In this document: piece by piece, positions 32,826 through 42,158 of the stretch
Layout: each line of letters opens with the position of its first letter
Position numbering within the stretch: position 1 is the stretch's first letter
DNA from: Oryzomicrobium terrae
Lineage (GTDB): Bacteria; Pseudomonadota; Gammaproteobacteria; Burkholderiales; Rhodocyclaceae
Direction of reading: 5' to 3'
DNA: 64,000 nucleotides
NCBI RefSeq assembly: GCF_008274805.1
Contig: NZ_CP022579.1
Location: 1,426,001 to 1,490,000 of the forward strand
Program-made: the position numbers and the translations under genes
Notes under the pieces: generated by a model
What the model was told of the DNA's origin: nothing
The model's input: the letters and a program-made list of their open reading frames with translations, nothing else
Database searches by the model: none

Positions 32826-33354
32826 CCCAGGGGGCGGGAAGCTAGCCCGCATGCTGATCCTGGGCCTTTCGCTGTCTGCGGCTGGCCTGGTGGCCACCGT
32901 CTCCAACGAGGGGTACACCGATACCGCGGTGATCCCGGTCAAGGGCGATGTCCCGACAAATGGGTTCGGCTCTACACGACGGGAGGATGGATCCCCGGTG
33001 CAGCTCGGTGATCGAACCACACCGCCCAGGGCAATCAGGCGGGCCATGCGCGACATGCGGGAGTTCGAGGGCTCCTTGAAGAAGTGCATGGGCGACGTTG
33101 AATTGTTCCAGCACGAGTACGACGCCTACGTTGACCTGGCCTACAACGTCGGCGGCGCGGCCGTCTGCAAGTCGAGCATCCCACGCAAGCTCCAGGCGGA
33201 ACAGTACGAGGCCGCTTGCCGCACCATCCTGGATTTCAGGAAAGCTCAGGGGCGGGATTGCTCTCTGCCCGAAAACCGCCGGATTTGCGGTGGCATCTGG
33301 ACGCGCCGCCAGGAAATGGCCCATCTGTGCCTGACCGGGGAGTACCCATCGTGA
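32812..33354 (+). CDS. SAR endolysin (lysozyme-type muramidase)
   Basis: A 180-residue protein from ATG 32812, overlapping the holin frame. The N-terminus is a weakly hydrophobic signal-arrest-release span (LARMLILGLSLSAAGLVATV) rich in Gly/Ala/Ser, which lets it enter the membrane and be freed to the periplasm when the membrane is depolarised. The catalytic glutamate E33 follows directly (SNEGYTD), and a KGDVPTNGFGST stretch (44-55) carries the D/T positions of phage lysozymes. The later part has GDRTTPPRAIRRAM and cysteines C-GDVELFQ, C-KSSIP, CRTILDF, typical of the T4-type fold. Its stop overlaps the Rz start (GTGA). Confidence 0.8.
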   Translation: MNGGSPGGGKLARMLILGLSLSAAGLVATVSNEGYTDTAVIPVKGDVPTNGFGSTRREDGSPVQLGDRTTPPRAIRRAMRDMREFEGSLKKCMGDVELFQHEYDAYVDLAYNVGGAAVCKSSIPRKLQAEQYEAACRTILDFRKAQGRDCSLPENRRICGGIWTRRQEMAHLCLTGEYPS

Positions 33355-33848
33355 GCTACAGAATACTGGCAGCTTTGGTGGCAGGCCTTAGCCTCACTGT
33401 CGCCGGATATATCTTTGGCCTACATGTTGCCTCCGGTGAGCAGGCCAAACGAGATTTGGCCGCATCGGAAGCGCAACGCCAGCAGGCAGTTGCCTATGCA
33501 GGCGAAATCCTACGTCGTCAGGCCACGGCCGATGGCCTGGCGGCAGATCTTGAGTCTGCCCGTTCCGCCCAGGCATCGAACAACCGCATCATCTATCGGG
33601 ACGTGATCCGCTATGAAACCCTTACCCCTGCTGCTGCTCGTGTCGTGCTTGATGGCCGGTGGCGCCTGCTCCACGACGCCGCTGCCACCGGCACCCCCAC
33701 CGACGCCGCCGGCTTGGCTACTGGTGCCGCCGACCCCGTTGAAGACGCTTCCGCCATCGAAGTCGTCAGCGACAACTACGAAGCCTGCCGAGGGTGGCGA
33801 GCAGCCCTGATTGGGTGGCAGGAGTGGTGGGAAATGTTCAAGCGATAG
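33351..33848 (+). CDS. Rz-type inner-membrane spanin
   Basis: A 165-residue protein from GTG 33351, coupled to the endolysin stop. It starts with a membrane anchor (RILAALVAGLSLTVAGYIFG) and continues with a helical, Ala/Gln/Arg/Glu-rich periplasmic region (EQAKRDLAASEAQRQQ, GLAADLESARSAQAS), the i-spanin pattern. The C-terminal part ends IGWQEWWEMFKR. Together with the nested lipoprotein Rz1 it bridges and fuses the two membranes in the last step of lysis. Start choice rests on the overlap and the immediate membrane span. Confidence 0.75.
   Translation: MSYRILAALVAGLSLTVAGYIFGLHVASGEQAKRDLAASEAQRQQAVAYAGEILRRQATADGLAADLESARSAQASNNRIIYRDVIRYETLTPAAARVVLDGRWRLLHDAAATGTPTDAAGLATGAADPVEDASAIEVVSDNYEACRGWRAALIGWQEWWEMFKR
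33613..33810 (+). CDS. Rz1-type outer-membrane lipoprotein spanin, nested in Rz
   Basis: A 65-residue frame inside Rz in a different phase. It starts MKPLPLLLLVSCLMAGGAC, a lipoprotein signal with the lipobox-like AGGAC (Cys19 acylated after cleavage), and is then extremely proline-rich (TTPLPPAPPPTPPAWLLVPP), the hallmark of o-spanins. A nested Rz1 inside Rz is a common phage arrangement. The -3 residue is Gly rather than the usual Leu/Val, but Leu and Met lie close by. Confidence 0.75.
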   Translation: MKPLPLLLLVSCLMAGGACSTTPLPPAPPPTPPAWLLVPPTPLKTLPPSKSSATTTKPAEGGEQP

Positions 33849-34506
33849 CCGGGGTAAGCAGATCTGGACCTTGATTCCGCACATTCCCAACATCTTTTCC
33901 AACCGGGTATTTCGCTATCCAATCTGCAGGGCAGGGCACAAGAAGCTGGTGAACAAGGTCCTGCTCCGTCTCTCCTGACAGCCATAGTCCATAGTCCTCT
34001 GGCGCCAGAATAACGGGCATTCGCTCATGGATATCGGTCATGGCGGTGTTCGCCTCGGTCGTGACAATGGTAAAAGTATCCAGCGGGTCGGCATCTGGAA
34101 GCGTCCAGCGCTCCCAAAGCCCGGCAAAGCCGATCAGTTCGGTACTGGCTGGGTGGACGTAGTAGGGCTGCTTTTCTTTTCCCTCAGTCTTCCACTCATA
34201 GAACCCGCTAGCTGGGACGATGCAGCGACGCCGCTTATATGCGCTTCGAAAGCTCGGCTTCTCGGCCAGGGTTTCGCTCCTGGCATTGATCAGCTTAGGG
34301 GCTATCGATGTGTCCTTCGCCCAGGACGGCACAAGACCCCAGCGGAGAAAGTGGGCAACACGCTCACCGGTTGGACGCTGCCGTACTACCAGGGAAGGCT
34401 GCATCGGGGCGATGTTGTAGCGTGGCGTAACCTCTGGGCACTCGCTCAACTCAAACGCGCTGACCAACGTTTGCCGGTCGGCGTGAAGGGCGTACCGTCC
34501 GCACAT
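33838..34506 (-). CDS. SRAP/HMCES-family protein (abasic-site DNA crosslink)
   Basis: A 222-residue protein. I choose ATG 34506 because after Met removal the catalytic Cys2 (MCGRYAL) must be N-terminal, and AGAGAGG lies upstream; a longer frame to 34665 crosses the SOS promoter. Known active-site parts are visible: CGRY, the PRYNIAPMQP segment with N and P, WGLVPSWAKD, NARSET with E, RRCIVPASGFYEW and the HERMPVIL His-Glu pair. SRAP proteins form a thiazolidine crosslink to abasic sites in single-stranded DNA, protecting them. It is divergent from umuD and shares its LexA box; it converges on Rz with an 11-base overlap. Confidence 0.85.
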   Translation of the reverse strand: MCGRYALHADRQTLVSAFELSECPEVTPRYNIAPMQPSLVVRQRPTGERVAHFLRWGLVPSWAKDTSIAPKLINARSETLAEKPSFRSAYKRRRCIVPASGFYEWKTEGKEKQPYYVHPASTELIGFAGLWERWTLPDADPLDTFTIVTTEANTAMTDIHERMPVILAPEDYGLWLSGETEQDLVHQLLVPCPADWIAKYPVGKDVGNVRNQGPDLLTPAIA

Positions 34507-34508
34507 TT

Positions 34509-34537
34509 TTGCTCGTCCTCTCTGAGTGCTGTATAAA
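34509..34537 (+). promoter_or_regulatory. umuD promoter
   Basis: TTGCTC at 34509-34514 and TATAAA at 34532-34537 are 17 bases apart. The LexA box covers the -10 region, so repression by LexA follows directly. The SRAP gene on the other strand starts only a few bases away and probably shares control. Confidence 0.6.
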
Positions 34538-34544
34538 ATTACAG
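34529..34544. promoter_or_regulatory. LexA box (SOS operator)
   Basis: CTGTATAAAATTACAG matches the CTG-N10-CAG LexA consensus, with the A/T-rich centre typical of gamma- and betaproteobacteria. It lies between the divergent SRAP and umuD genes and should derepress both on DNA damage. Confidence 0.85.
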
Positions 34545-34567
34545 TGTCTCGGATGTTTGGATGTGCC

Positions 34568-35056
34568 ATGACTGTACTCTCCCTGCCGGTTGGCCAGTGC
34601 GCCACCAGGCTCGGCGGCCCGGAGGATTCGCCCGGAGTGCTGCTGCCAGCCCTCGATCCCCCCACCTGCTTTATTCCCCTCGGGGCTGTTAAGGTCTCCG
34701 CCGGATTTCCGTCGCCGGCGGCGGACTACGAAGAAGACCGCCTCGACATCAATGATTACCTGGTGCGCAGCCCCATCAGCACCTTCTTTTTCCCTGTGCA
34801 GGGCGACTCGATGGAGGGGGCCGAGATCTTCGACGGCGACATCCTGGTGGTGGACAAGGCGGTTGCACCGCGGCACGGCCACATAGTCGTGGCCTTTGTG
34901 AATGGAGAACGCCTGGTCAAACGGCTCCACAATCGCCACGGCCAAGTTGCCCTGATCGCTGAGAATCCGGCCTACCCGCCCCTGGTGATCCAGGATGGGG
35001 CGGAGCTGGTGGTCTGGGGCGTGGTAGTCGGCAAGTTCAAGCGCTTCGCGGTCTGA
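34568..35056 (+). CDS. umuD: UmuD-like subunit of DNA polymerase V
   Basis: A 162-residue LexA/signal-peptidase-type protein. Cleavage site A45-G46 (SAGFPSPAADY), catalytic Ser81 in GDSM and Lys118 in ERLVKRL are in register with E. coli UmuD (24-25, 60, 97), each shifted by 21, showing a 21-residue longer N-terminus. RecA-driven self-cleavage would give UmuD', the active partner of UmuC. I choose ATG 34568, the first after the LexA box; a GTG at 34526 would lie inside it. Followed 3 bases later by umuC. Such SOS cassettes in prophages raise mutation after DNA damage. Confidence 0.9.
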   Translation: MTVLSLPVGQCATRLGGPEDSPGVLLPALDPPTCFIPLGAVKVSAGFPSPAADYEEDRLDINDYLVRSPISTFFFPVQGDSMEGAEIFDGDILVVDKAVAPRHGHIVVAFVNGERLVKRLHNRHGQVALIAENPAYPPLVIQDGAELVVWGVVVGKFKRFAV

Positions 35057-35059
35057 GCT

Positions 35060-36352
35060 ATGTCGACCTTCGCCCTGGTGGACGTGAACAACTTCTACGC
35101 CTCATGCGAGAAGGTGTTCGACCCGGCCCTGGCCAGCAAGCCGGTGGTGGTGCTCTCGAATAACGACGGTTGCGTGGTGGCCAGGAGCGCCGAGGCCAAG
35201 GCCATGGGGGTGCCCATGGGGGTGCCCTGGTTCAAGATCCGAGCCACATTCGAGCGTGCCGGCGGCGTGGCCATGTCCAGCAATTACGCCCTCTACGCCG
35301 ACATGAGCAACCGGGTCATGACCCTGCTCGGCAATATGGCCCCGGGTCAAGAGATCTACTCCATCGACGAGAGCTTCCTTGATCTGACCGGGCTCCCCAA
35401 TCCGGTGGCCATCGGCCGCAAGATACGGCACGAGGTGCTGCGGCATACCGGCCTGGTTGTCTGCGTCGGAATTGGGCCATCCAAGACTTTGGCTAAGCTG
35501 GCCAACCACGTGGCGAAGAAGGCCGTGCACGATCGGAGTGGGGTTTGCGACTTGGGGGCCATGACGCAGGCGGATCTGGAGGGGCTGCTGCGGCACATCG
35601 ACGTGGGCGAGGTCTGGGGGGTCGGACGCCGGCACACTGAATCCCTGGCTAGGTACGGCATTCGCACGGCCTGGGATCTGCGCCAAGCCGATCCGGAAAC
35701 TTTGCGCCGTCGATTCTCGGTGGTAATGGAGCGCACCGTCCGTGAGTTGCGAGGCACCTCCTGCTTGCAGCTGGAGGAGGTCGTTCCGGCAAAGCAGCAG
35801 ATCATTTCATCCCGATCATTCGGCGCACCGGTGCGAAGAATGGGGGATCTGCAGGAAGCCGTCAGCCTTTACGTGAGCCGGGCCGCTGTGAAACTGCGGC
35901 GTCAGGCATCCCTAGCAACGGTTGTTCAAGTCTTCATCATGACGAACCGGTTCAAGTCAGAAGTGCCCCAGTATTCCGGCGCCCTGGCTGTACCACTCAC
36001 CGAGCCCACGGACGACACCCTGCGGCTGCTCCGGGCCGCACGATATGGGTTGCAGCGGATCTATCGGCCAGGGTTTGAGTACGTGAAAGCTGGAGTTTCT
36101 GTGTTCGGTTTGGTGTCCAGCACAGGATGGCAGCCGGGTTTGTTCGAAGCTCCTGGACGAGCGGTGGAGCGTGGCCGGCGGATCGCGCTAATGGCCGCAA
36201 TGGATCAGGTCAACGCGAAGTGGGGGAGGGGGACACTTGGGCCGGGAGTTGTTGGGCTACAGGAAAGCAGGGTGTGGTCAATGAAACGCGGGAAGATGTC
36301 GTTACGCTACACAACCCAGTGGGACGAGTTACCGCTGGTTTTGGCGAAGTAA
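35060..36352 (+). CDS. umuC: UmuC-like translesion DNA polymerase
   Basis: A 430-residue Y-family polymerase, the usual UmuC length. Motifs: [17 protein letters not shown] (first metal Asp and steric-gate region), [27 protein letters not shown] (catalytic DE), a helix-hairpin-helix region ([15 protein letters not shown]-like, [17 protein letters not shown]) and C-terminal DUF4113-type end with [15 protein letters not shown]. Start ATG 35060 lies 3 bases after umuD stop. It is the last protein-coding gene before the attachment site. No truncation is seen; an active Pol V is likely. Confidence 0.92.
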   Translation: MSTFALVDVNNFYASCEKVFDPALASKPVVVLSNNDGCVVARSAEAKAMGVPMGVPWFKIRATFERAGGVAMSSNYALYADMSNRVMTLLGNMAPGQEIYSIDESFLDLTGLPNPVAIGRKIRHEVLRHTGLVVCVGIGPSKTLAKLANHVAKKAVHDRSGVCDLGAMTQADLEGLLRHIDVGEVWGVGRRHTESLARYGIRTAWDLRQADPETLRRRFSVVMERTVRELRGTSCLQLEEVVPAKQQIISSRSFGAPVRRMGDLQEAVSLYVSRAAVKLRRQASLATVVQVFIMTNRFKSEVPQYSGALAVPLTEPTDDTLRLLRAARYGLQRIYRPGFEYVKAGVSVFGLVSSTGWQPGLFEAPGRAVERGRRIALMAAMDQVNAKWGRGTLGPGVVGLQESRVWSMKRGKMSLRYTTQWDELPLVLAK

Positions 36353-36489
36353 TGGACCCGAAAATAGGTGGTGAGCGTTCTACAAAACGCACTGGCGGCA
36401 AGCAACCATGCGGGATACGAGCGAGGAAGGATCGGGCGTTAGTAGATTTGGAATCGGCGCAAGGTGCTGAATCGCAAAGAAACTGCTAA
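36353..36489. other. Prophage terminal non-coding stretch
   Basis: Between umuC and the tRNA-derived end there is no convincing gene. No D-arm or acceptor 5' strand of tRNA-His is found here, so the tRNA fragment that follows is incomplete. Confidence 0.7.
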
Positions 36490-36537
36490 GGATTGTGATT
36501 CCAGGTGTCACCGGTTCGATCCCGGTATGTCGCCCCA
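36490..36537 (+). other. tRNA-His 3' fragment: prophage attachment site (att)
   Basis: The 48 bases hold the anticodon-loop part of tRNA-His, GGATTGTGATTCC with anticodon GTG, then the variable region, T-arm GG-TTCGATC-CC and 3' acceptor strand ending CCCCA with a genome-encoded CCA. The 5' half is missing. Integrases often use a tRNA 3' end; one end of the element then restores the tRNA and the other keeps a leftover fragment like this one. The true core may be shorter or a few bases longer. Confidence 0.8.
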
Positions 36538-36541
36538 AAAT

Positions 36542-36583
36542 AAATCCCGCATAATCGCAAGGTTATGCGGGATTTTTCTTTTG
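36542..36583 (+). terminator. Intrinsic terminator behind the tRNA-His fragment
   Basis: A 13-bp perfect stem (36542-36554 with 36563-36575), 8-base loop and TTTTCTTTTG tail. It is the natural terminator of the host tRNA-His gene, now cut off from its promoter. Confidence 0.85.
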
Positions 36584-36955
36584 TGTTTTGAATCGCTTGA
36601 TTCGGTCAGGCTGTTTTCCCTCCCTTTACGAGCGTTCAGTGCGATACAAGGCCAGCTTCACGCTGGCCTTGCCTGTTTTGGTATGATAAATCCCTGTCTT
36701 GCCCTTGAGAATTTCTCTTGCTCGCTTGGGTGAAGCGTATGCCGAGAGAGGCTCAAAGTTGCAGTTTTACGGTCATTCGTAATTGCTGGCAATTTTTTCC
36801 CCGAAATTAATAAATTCCATACCGCATTCCCGGCTTTTGGTGAGTCACCGTATTGTGTTTTTATCCAAGACCAATCCGGGGCTTTCAAGCATGCCTAAGC
36901 CTTGTCCCCAACTCGCAAGGGGCTCTGAGGGCGTGTGGGGCATCCGTTGAGACAA
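36584..36955. other. Chromosomal intergenic region right of the prophage
   Basis: No credible gene. A 9-bp hairpin (36648-36656 with 36662-36670) could terminate the minus-strand gene that ends at 36956 or be neutral. AT content rises near 36780-36860. A short frame on minus (36658-36888) has only a TTG start and no ribosome site. Confidence 0.6.
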
Positions 36956-37291
36956 TCAAGGGGGTAAAGTTTTCTGTGTGGGTTGGGGGAGCTCCTGGAG
37001 CGACTCGCTCACATCCCCGTTTGCATCATGACTTTCGAGGCCATCGCGACCGTCGGAAAGCTGCTTGCACCAGACCCGCTCGTGCAACTTCCATCCAGTG
37101 ACCACTTTGCGCATCACCCAAATCTGATCACCCCGGCGGCTGAGGTTGGCAACCGCGCTGCTAGGTGTCCATTCTCCATCTTCGACATGGACGTGCAGGG
37201 GATCAGCTTCCGTTTGCTTGAACTGGTGGAGAAAAACCTGATCGATCACCCCGTGTTGCATCGTGATCATGGAAATTCCGTAGAAGCCCAT
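36956..37291 (-). CDS. DUF3892-like small protein
   Basis: A 111-residue protein. I choose ATG 37291 because a perfect AAGGAGG stands 7 bases upstream; longer in-frame sequence is Arg/Pro-rich and looks non-coding. Pattern: N-terminal strand GFYGISMITMQHGVIDQV, V-VE-GEWTPSSAVANLSRRG, then IWVMRKVV and WK-HERVW strands, similar in layout to DUF3892 proteins, which are of unknown function. The tail is acidic and polar. It sits alone between the prophage and cti. Confidence 0.55.
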   Translation of the reverse strand: MGFYGISMITMQHGVIDQVFLHQFKQTEADPLHVHVEDGEWTPSSAVANLSRRGDQIWVMRKVVTGWKLHERVWCKQLSDGRDGLESHDANGDVSESLQELPQPTQKTLPP

Positions 37292-37507
37292 GGCAAGCCT
37301 CCTTGCGCCAAACGCAACAAGCTTCTCTCTTATCCTAGCCTGCCTGCCAGGGAGCACCAGGCGGGCTGCGGGCTTAGTGGTGTGTGGTGATGGCTTAGGA
37401 GGGAGGGGGCTGCTTGCGATACGGGGAAGCACTGGGCGCGCCATGCTAGGCCTCATGGGGCTAAAAGGAACCATGGGGCGTCTCGTAATGCGCGCCTGAG
37501 CTACGGG

Positions 37508-39853
37508 TCAGCGATTTTCCAGACGGTTGTAGTCGAGCAATCCCCCTTCGATGGGCGCGCTGCGGATCACTTCGGTGTGGAGCGCGTCGCTGACACTCCA
37601 AAAATCCGAGCGGCTGCGCCGTACGCCAAAACGGTCGACCAGGGCTTGGTAGCCGTCATCGGAGCTAAGTTCGGCCACGGCTGCGGTGAAAGCGGGGAGA
37701 TCCCCCTGGCGAACCCGGTAGATCGCGTTGGGGTAGGCACCAATCAGGCCGGGCAAGACATCCAGGCTGTGCTCTTCGGGAACGATGGTCTTGCTCTCCA
37801 GAAGCAACTGGGAGACGTTGAGGTGGCCAGTGTTGCGCACCAGGGTCAGGTAGTGCGCGTGCCCTGCAGGATCGTCGACACGCAGGAAAGCGAGTTCCGG
37901 CACCCAGGTCAGGGACTTGCCTTTCAATCCTTGCAGTTTGGCGAGGGCAGGCTGCAGTTTGGGATCGGCCACCCAGGCCGGGTCGGGGTTGCGTGGCAGC
38001 ACGGCGGCCAGGCGGTGGCCGAGTTGCGTGAACAACTCGCCTTGAGGATCTGCGCCGGTCAAGGGTACGCCGGATTCACCGTCGAAGTAGGCGTGGCGAC
38101 CATAGACGTAATCCTTGGTATCGTCGGAGACGCCGCGGTACCAGTAATCGCGGATGGGCAGACGACTTTCCTTGGGCAGCAGGATGAGGAAGTTGAATTC
38201 TCCTTCCATGCGTAGAAAGTCCATGTACAGACGGGTATTGAGCTGATGGCCGATATTGCCGAACACGTCGTAGCCGGCGACCAGCAGATAGTGGATGCGT
38301 TCGAGCAGAGGGTAGGTCAATACCCAAGCCGTCTTGGGTCTTTCGCCCACCAGGCCCTTAAGGACCGTGGCGCTGTCGAAATGTCGGTAAACGGTGAGTG
38401 CGGCATTCGGGTTGCTGCCATCGCCGTCCCAGACCGTGCTCAGGGTGAGTTTATTTGGGGAGTCGATCCGCTGGGCGAGATAGCGTGACTTGGCTTCCAA
38501 GTAGTCGACCTGTTGGCGCGAGTATTTGAACCAGGGGCCAAGCACCGGTGCATTGCTTTTTAACTCGGCCGGCATGCTCAGATTGCGGCTTTCACGCTGC
38601 AGGAATTCGGTGTCGCTTTCCTTGAAGGCCTCCGGGTCCATAAAAAATACCCAGAAGTGATCTTCGATCACGTTCAGTGCAGTCTGGCCGCGGCATACCG
38701 GTCCCTTGATGAAACCCATGATGGTGAACTCCGCTTCGTCGAGCATGAAGCGATAGCGGGCTTCTACCGGTAGGGCCTGGAAGGTGAGAAAGGGGTTGGC
38801 GGCGGTTTCCGCAGAATAGGAGGGGAGTTCCTCGACTGGATAGTCCGGGGTGAGGAAGAGCTGCCGCCAGCGCGCCATACGCGCCTTGTTGAGGGCGTAG
38901 GGCATGTGCGACTTGATCGAGATGCTCTCCTGCTCCACGGCCAGCCGGTAATACACCCGTTCAAGGCCAGGGTCGTCGAAGGGGCGGCGTGTGGTCAGCG
39001 GCCGCAGCGGTGTTCCCGGTGGCGTGGCGGAGCGCACCAGGCGGAAGAAGCGGTGCTGGGGATCATCGTCGAAATAGAGGTGACCGAGGAACAGGTGTTC
39101 GTACACGTAGCGGCTAACCAAGCGTTCCTTGAGCGAGTCGCCATTGAGGAATTGCTCCCAGGCGGTCACTTGCTGCTGTACCGAAGCACTCAGGGGCTCG
39201 CTGTCCTCGTGGGGGGCGCCCAGCTGTAGCCAGTGCTCCAGGGTGGCGGTTTCGCCCGCGCTCAGGCCGGGCAGGCCGAAGGGCATACCCCACAGGGGAT
39301 GGTCGCGCTCGAAGCGATCGAATTCCTCGATACGCGGGCACTGCTGCTCCCGGTCCAGGGAAAAATCGAAGGTGTCCGGCAGTACGGTGTTTTCCGGCAA
39401 AGGGTGGCGCTGCTTGAGACGCAGCATGCGCGCCAGGGGGCTGGCGGCCAGTTCAGCGGCCGGTGTTCCCGGGCGCTCGTTGAGCACCGGATAGAAGCCC
39501 TTCTCTCGCCATTCCGACGGCTTGTCGGCGTCGAGGAACAAGCGGGTGGGGGGGGCTTCGAGCAGCCGGGTGCCGTCATAGACCTGGGCCTTGGAGGCGC
39601 CCCGGGCGATACCCTCCCAGGCGCTCAGTTTGAGTTGGCAGGGTCCGTCGTAGCAGGCGTGACAGACGACGCAGCGGTTGTCGAGGATCGGCTTGATGTC
39701 GCGCCGGTACGAGATCGGCCCCTGGCCGGGCAGGGCATGGTCGAAACGGTCCGGCTGTTCCGGGCCGTAGACCTGGTCCAGGTTGTGGCGGGCCAGGGTC
39801 ATGCAGCCGGCAAGCAGGGCTGCGGCGAGCAGCAGGGCGGAGGATTTCTTCAT
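37508..39853 (-). CDS. cti: Fatty acid cis/trans isomerase
   Basis: A 781-residue periplasmic enzyme, the usual Cti length. The N-terminus is a lipoprotein-like signal (MKKSSALLLAAALLAGCM). A cytochrome-c type heme site, CVVCHACYDGPCQ, lies near residue 60, and the conserved stretches HYLTL, MPYALNKARM and the LFLDADKPSEWR region are present. Cti turns cis unsaturated fatty acids of membrane phospholipids into trans forms without lipid synthesis, stiffening the membrane under solvent, heat or osmotic stress. It stands as a single gene; constitutive expression is known in other bacteria. Confidence 0.9.
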   Translation of the reverse strand: MKKSSALLLAAALLAGCMTLARHNLDQVYGPEQPDRFDHALPGQGPISYRRDIKPILDNRCVVCHACYDGPCQLKLSAWEGIARGASKAQVYDGTRLLEAPPTRLFLDADKPSEWREKGFYPVLNERPGTPAAELAASPLARMLRLKQRHPLPENTVLPDTFDFSLDREQQCPRIEEFDRFERDHPLWGMPFGLPGLSAGETATLEHWLQLGAPHEDSEPLSASVQQQVTAWEQFLNGDSLKERLVSRYVYEHLFLGHLYFDDDPQHRFFRLVRSATPPGTPLRPLTTRRPFDDPGLERVYYRLAVEQESISIKSHMPYALNKARMARWRQLFLTPDYPVEELPSYSAETAANPFLTFQALPVEARYRFMLDEAEFTIMGFIKGPVCRGQTALNVIEDHFWVFFMDPEAFKESDTEFLQRESRNLSMPAELKSNAPVLGPWFKYSRQQVDYLEAKSRYLAQRIDSPNKLTLSTVWDGDGSNPNAALTVYRHFDSATVLKGLVGERPKTAWVLTYPLLERIHYLLVAGYDVFGNIGHQLNTRLYMDFLRMEGEFNFLILLPKESRLPIRDYWYRGVSDDTKDYVYGRHAYFDGESGVPLTGADPQGELFTQLGHRLAAVLPRNPDPAWVADPKLQPALAKLQGLKGKSLTWVPELAFLRVDDPAGHAHYLTLVRNTGHLNVSQLLLESKTIVPEEHSLDVLPGLIGAYPNAIYRVRQGDLPAFTAAVAELSSDDGYQALVDRFGVRRSRSDFWSVSDALHTEVIRSAPIEGGLLDYNRLENR

Positions 39854-39992
39854 CGGCCGGTCGGTCGGGTAATGCCGAATGGTACGTCAGGCCGCCGGAA
39901 TTGCCGCAGGTTCCGGCGCAGAAAACGAAGCGGCCGGCCCAGGGGGCCGGCCGAAGGGACGAGCAGCGGGAATTCCGGCGCGGCGCCGGGAA

Positions 39993-42084
<2,092 letters not shown>

Positions 42085-42092
42085 TTAAAGCA

Positions 42093-42119
42093 GCACCCCT
42101 GGCGATCGGCCAGGGGTGC
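42093..42119 (-). terminator. Hairpin between pilU-like gene and dapE
   Basis: A 10-bp perfect stem (42093-42102 with 42110-42119) and 7-base loop, without a T-run on either strand. It may separate expression of the ATPase gene from dapE or only stabilise message. Confidence 0.4.
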
Positions 42120-42158
42120 GGAGTTTCAGAGGGGGCTGCTGGAGATCCGCGCCAGTCC

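Larger units (their letters stand above)
1..36537. mobile_element. Prophage (podovirus-like), left end outside window
   Basis: Continuous phage gene content runs from a capsid gene at the left edge through tail, ejection, fibre and lysis genes to an SOS cassette, and stops at a 3' fragment of tRNA-His at 36490-36537. Housekeeping chromosomal genes begin just after it. There is no tail sheath and no recognisable tape-measure gene of usual type on the plus strand; an N4-gp56-type capsid and very large polyvalent virion proteins instead suggest a short-tailed phage. Integrase, repressor, terminase and portal are not in the window and should lie to the left. The structural genes are open and in translational contact with one another, so the element looks intact rather than decayed, but inducibility cannot be judged. 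Confidence 0.92.

Noticed and set aside
36440-36537. Complete tRNA-His gene
   Set aside because: No acceptor 5' strand or D-arm precedes the anticodon part; only the 3' fragment is present.
1-36537. Diversity-generating retroelement in the fibre region
   Set aside because: No reverse transcriptase and no template/variable repeat pair seen.
36658-36888. 76-codon minus-strand frame right of the prophage
   Set aside because: Only a TTG start, no ribosome site and no recognisable pattern, in AT-richer intergenic DNA.
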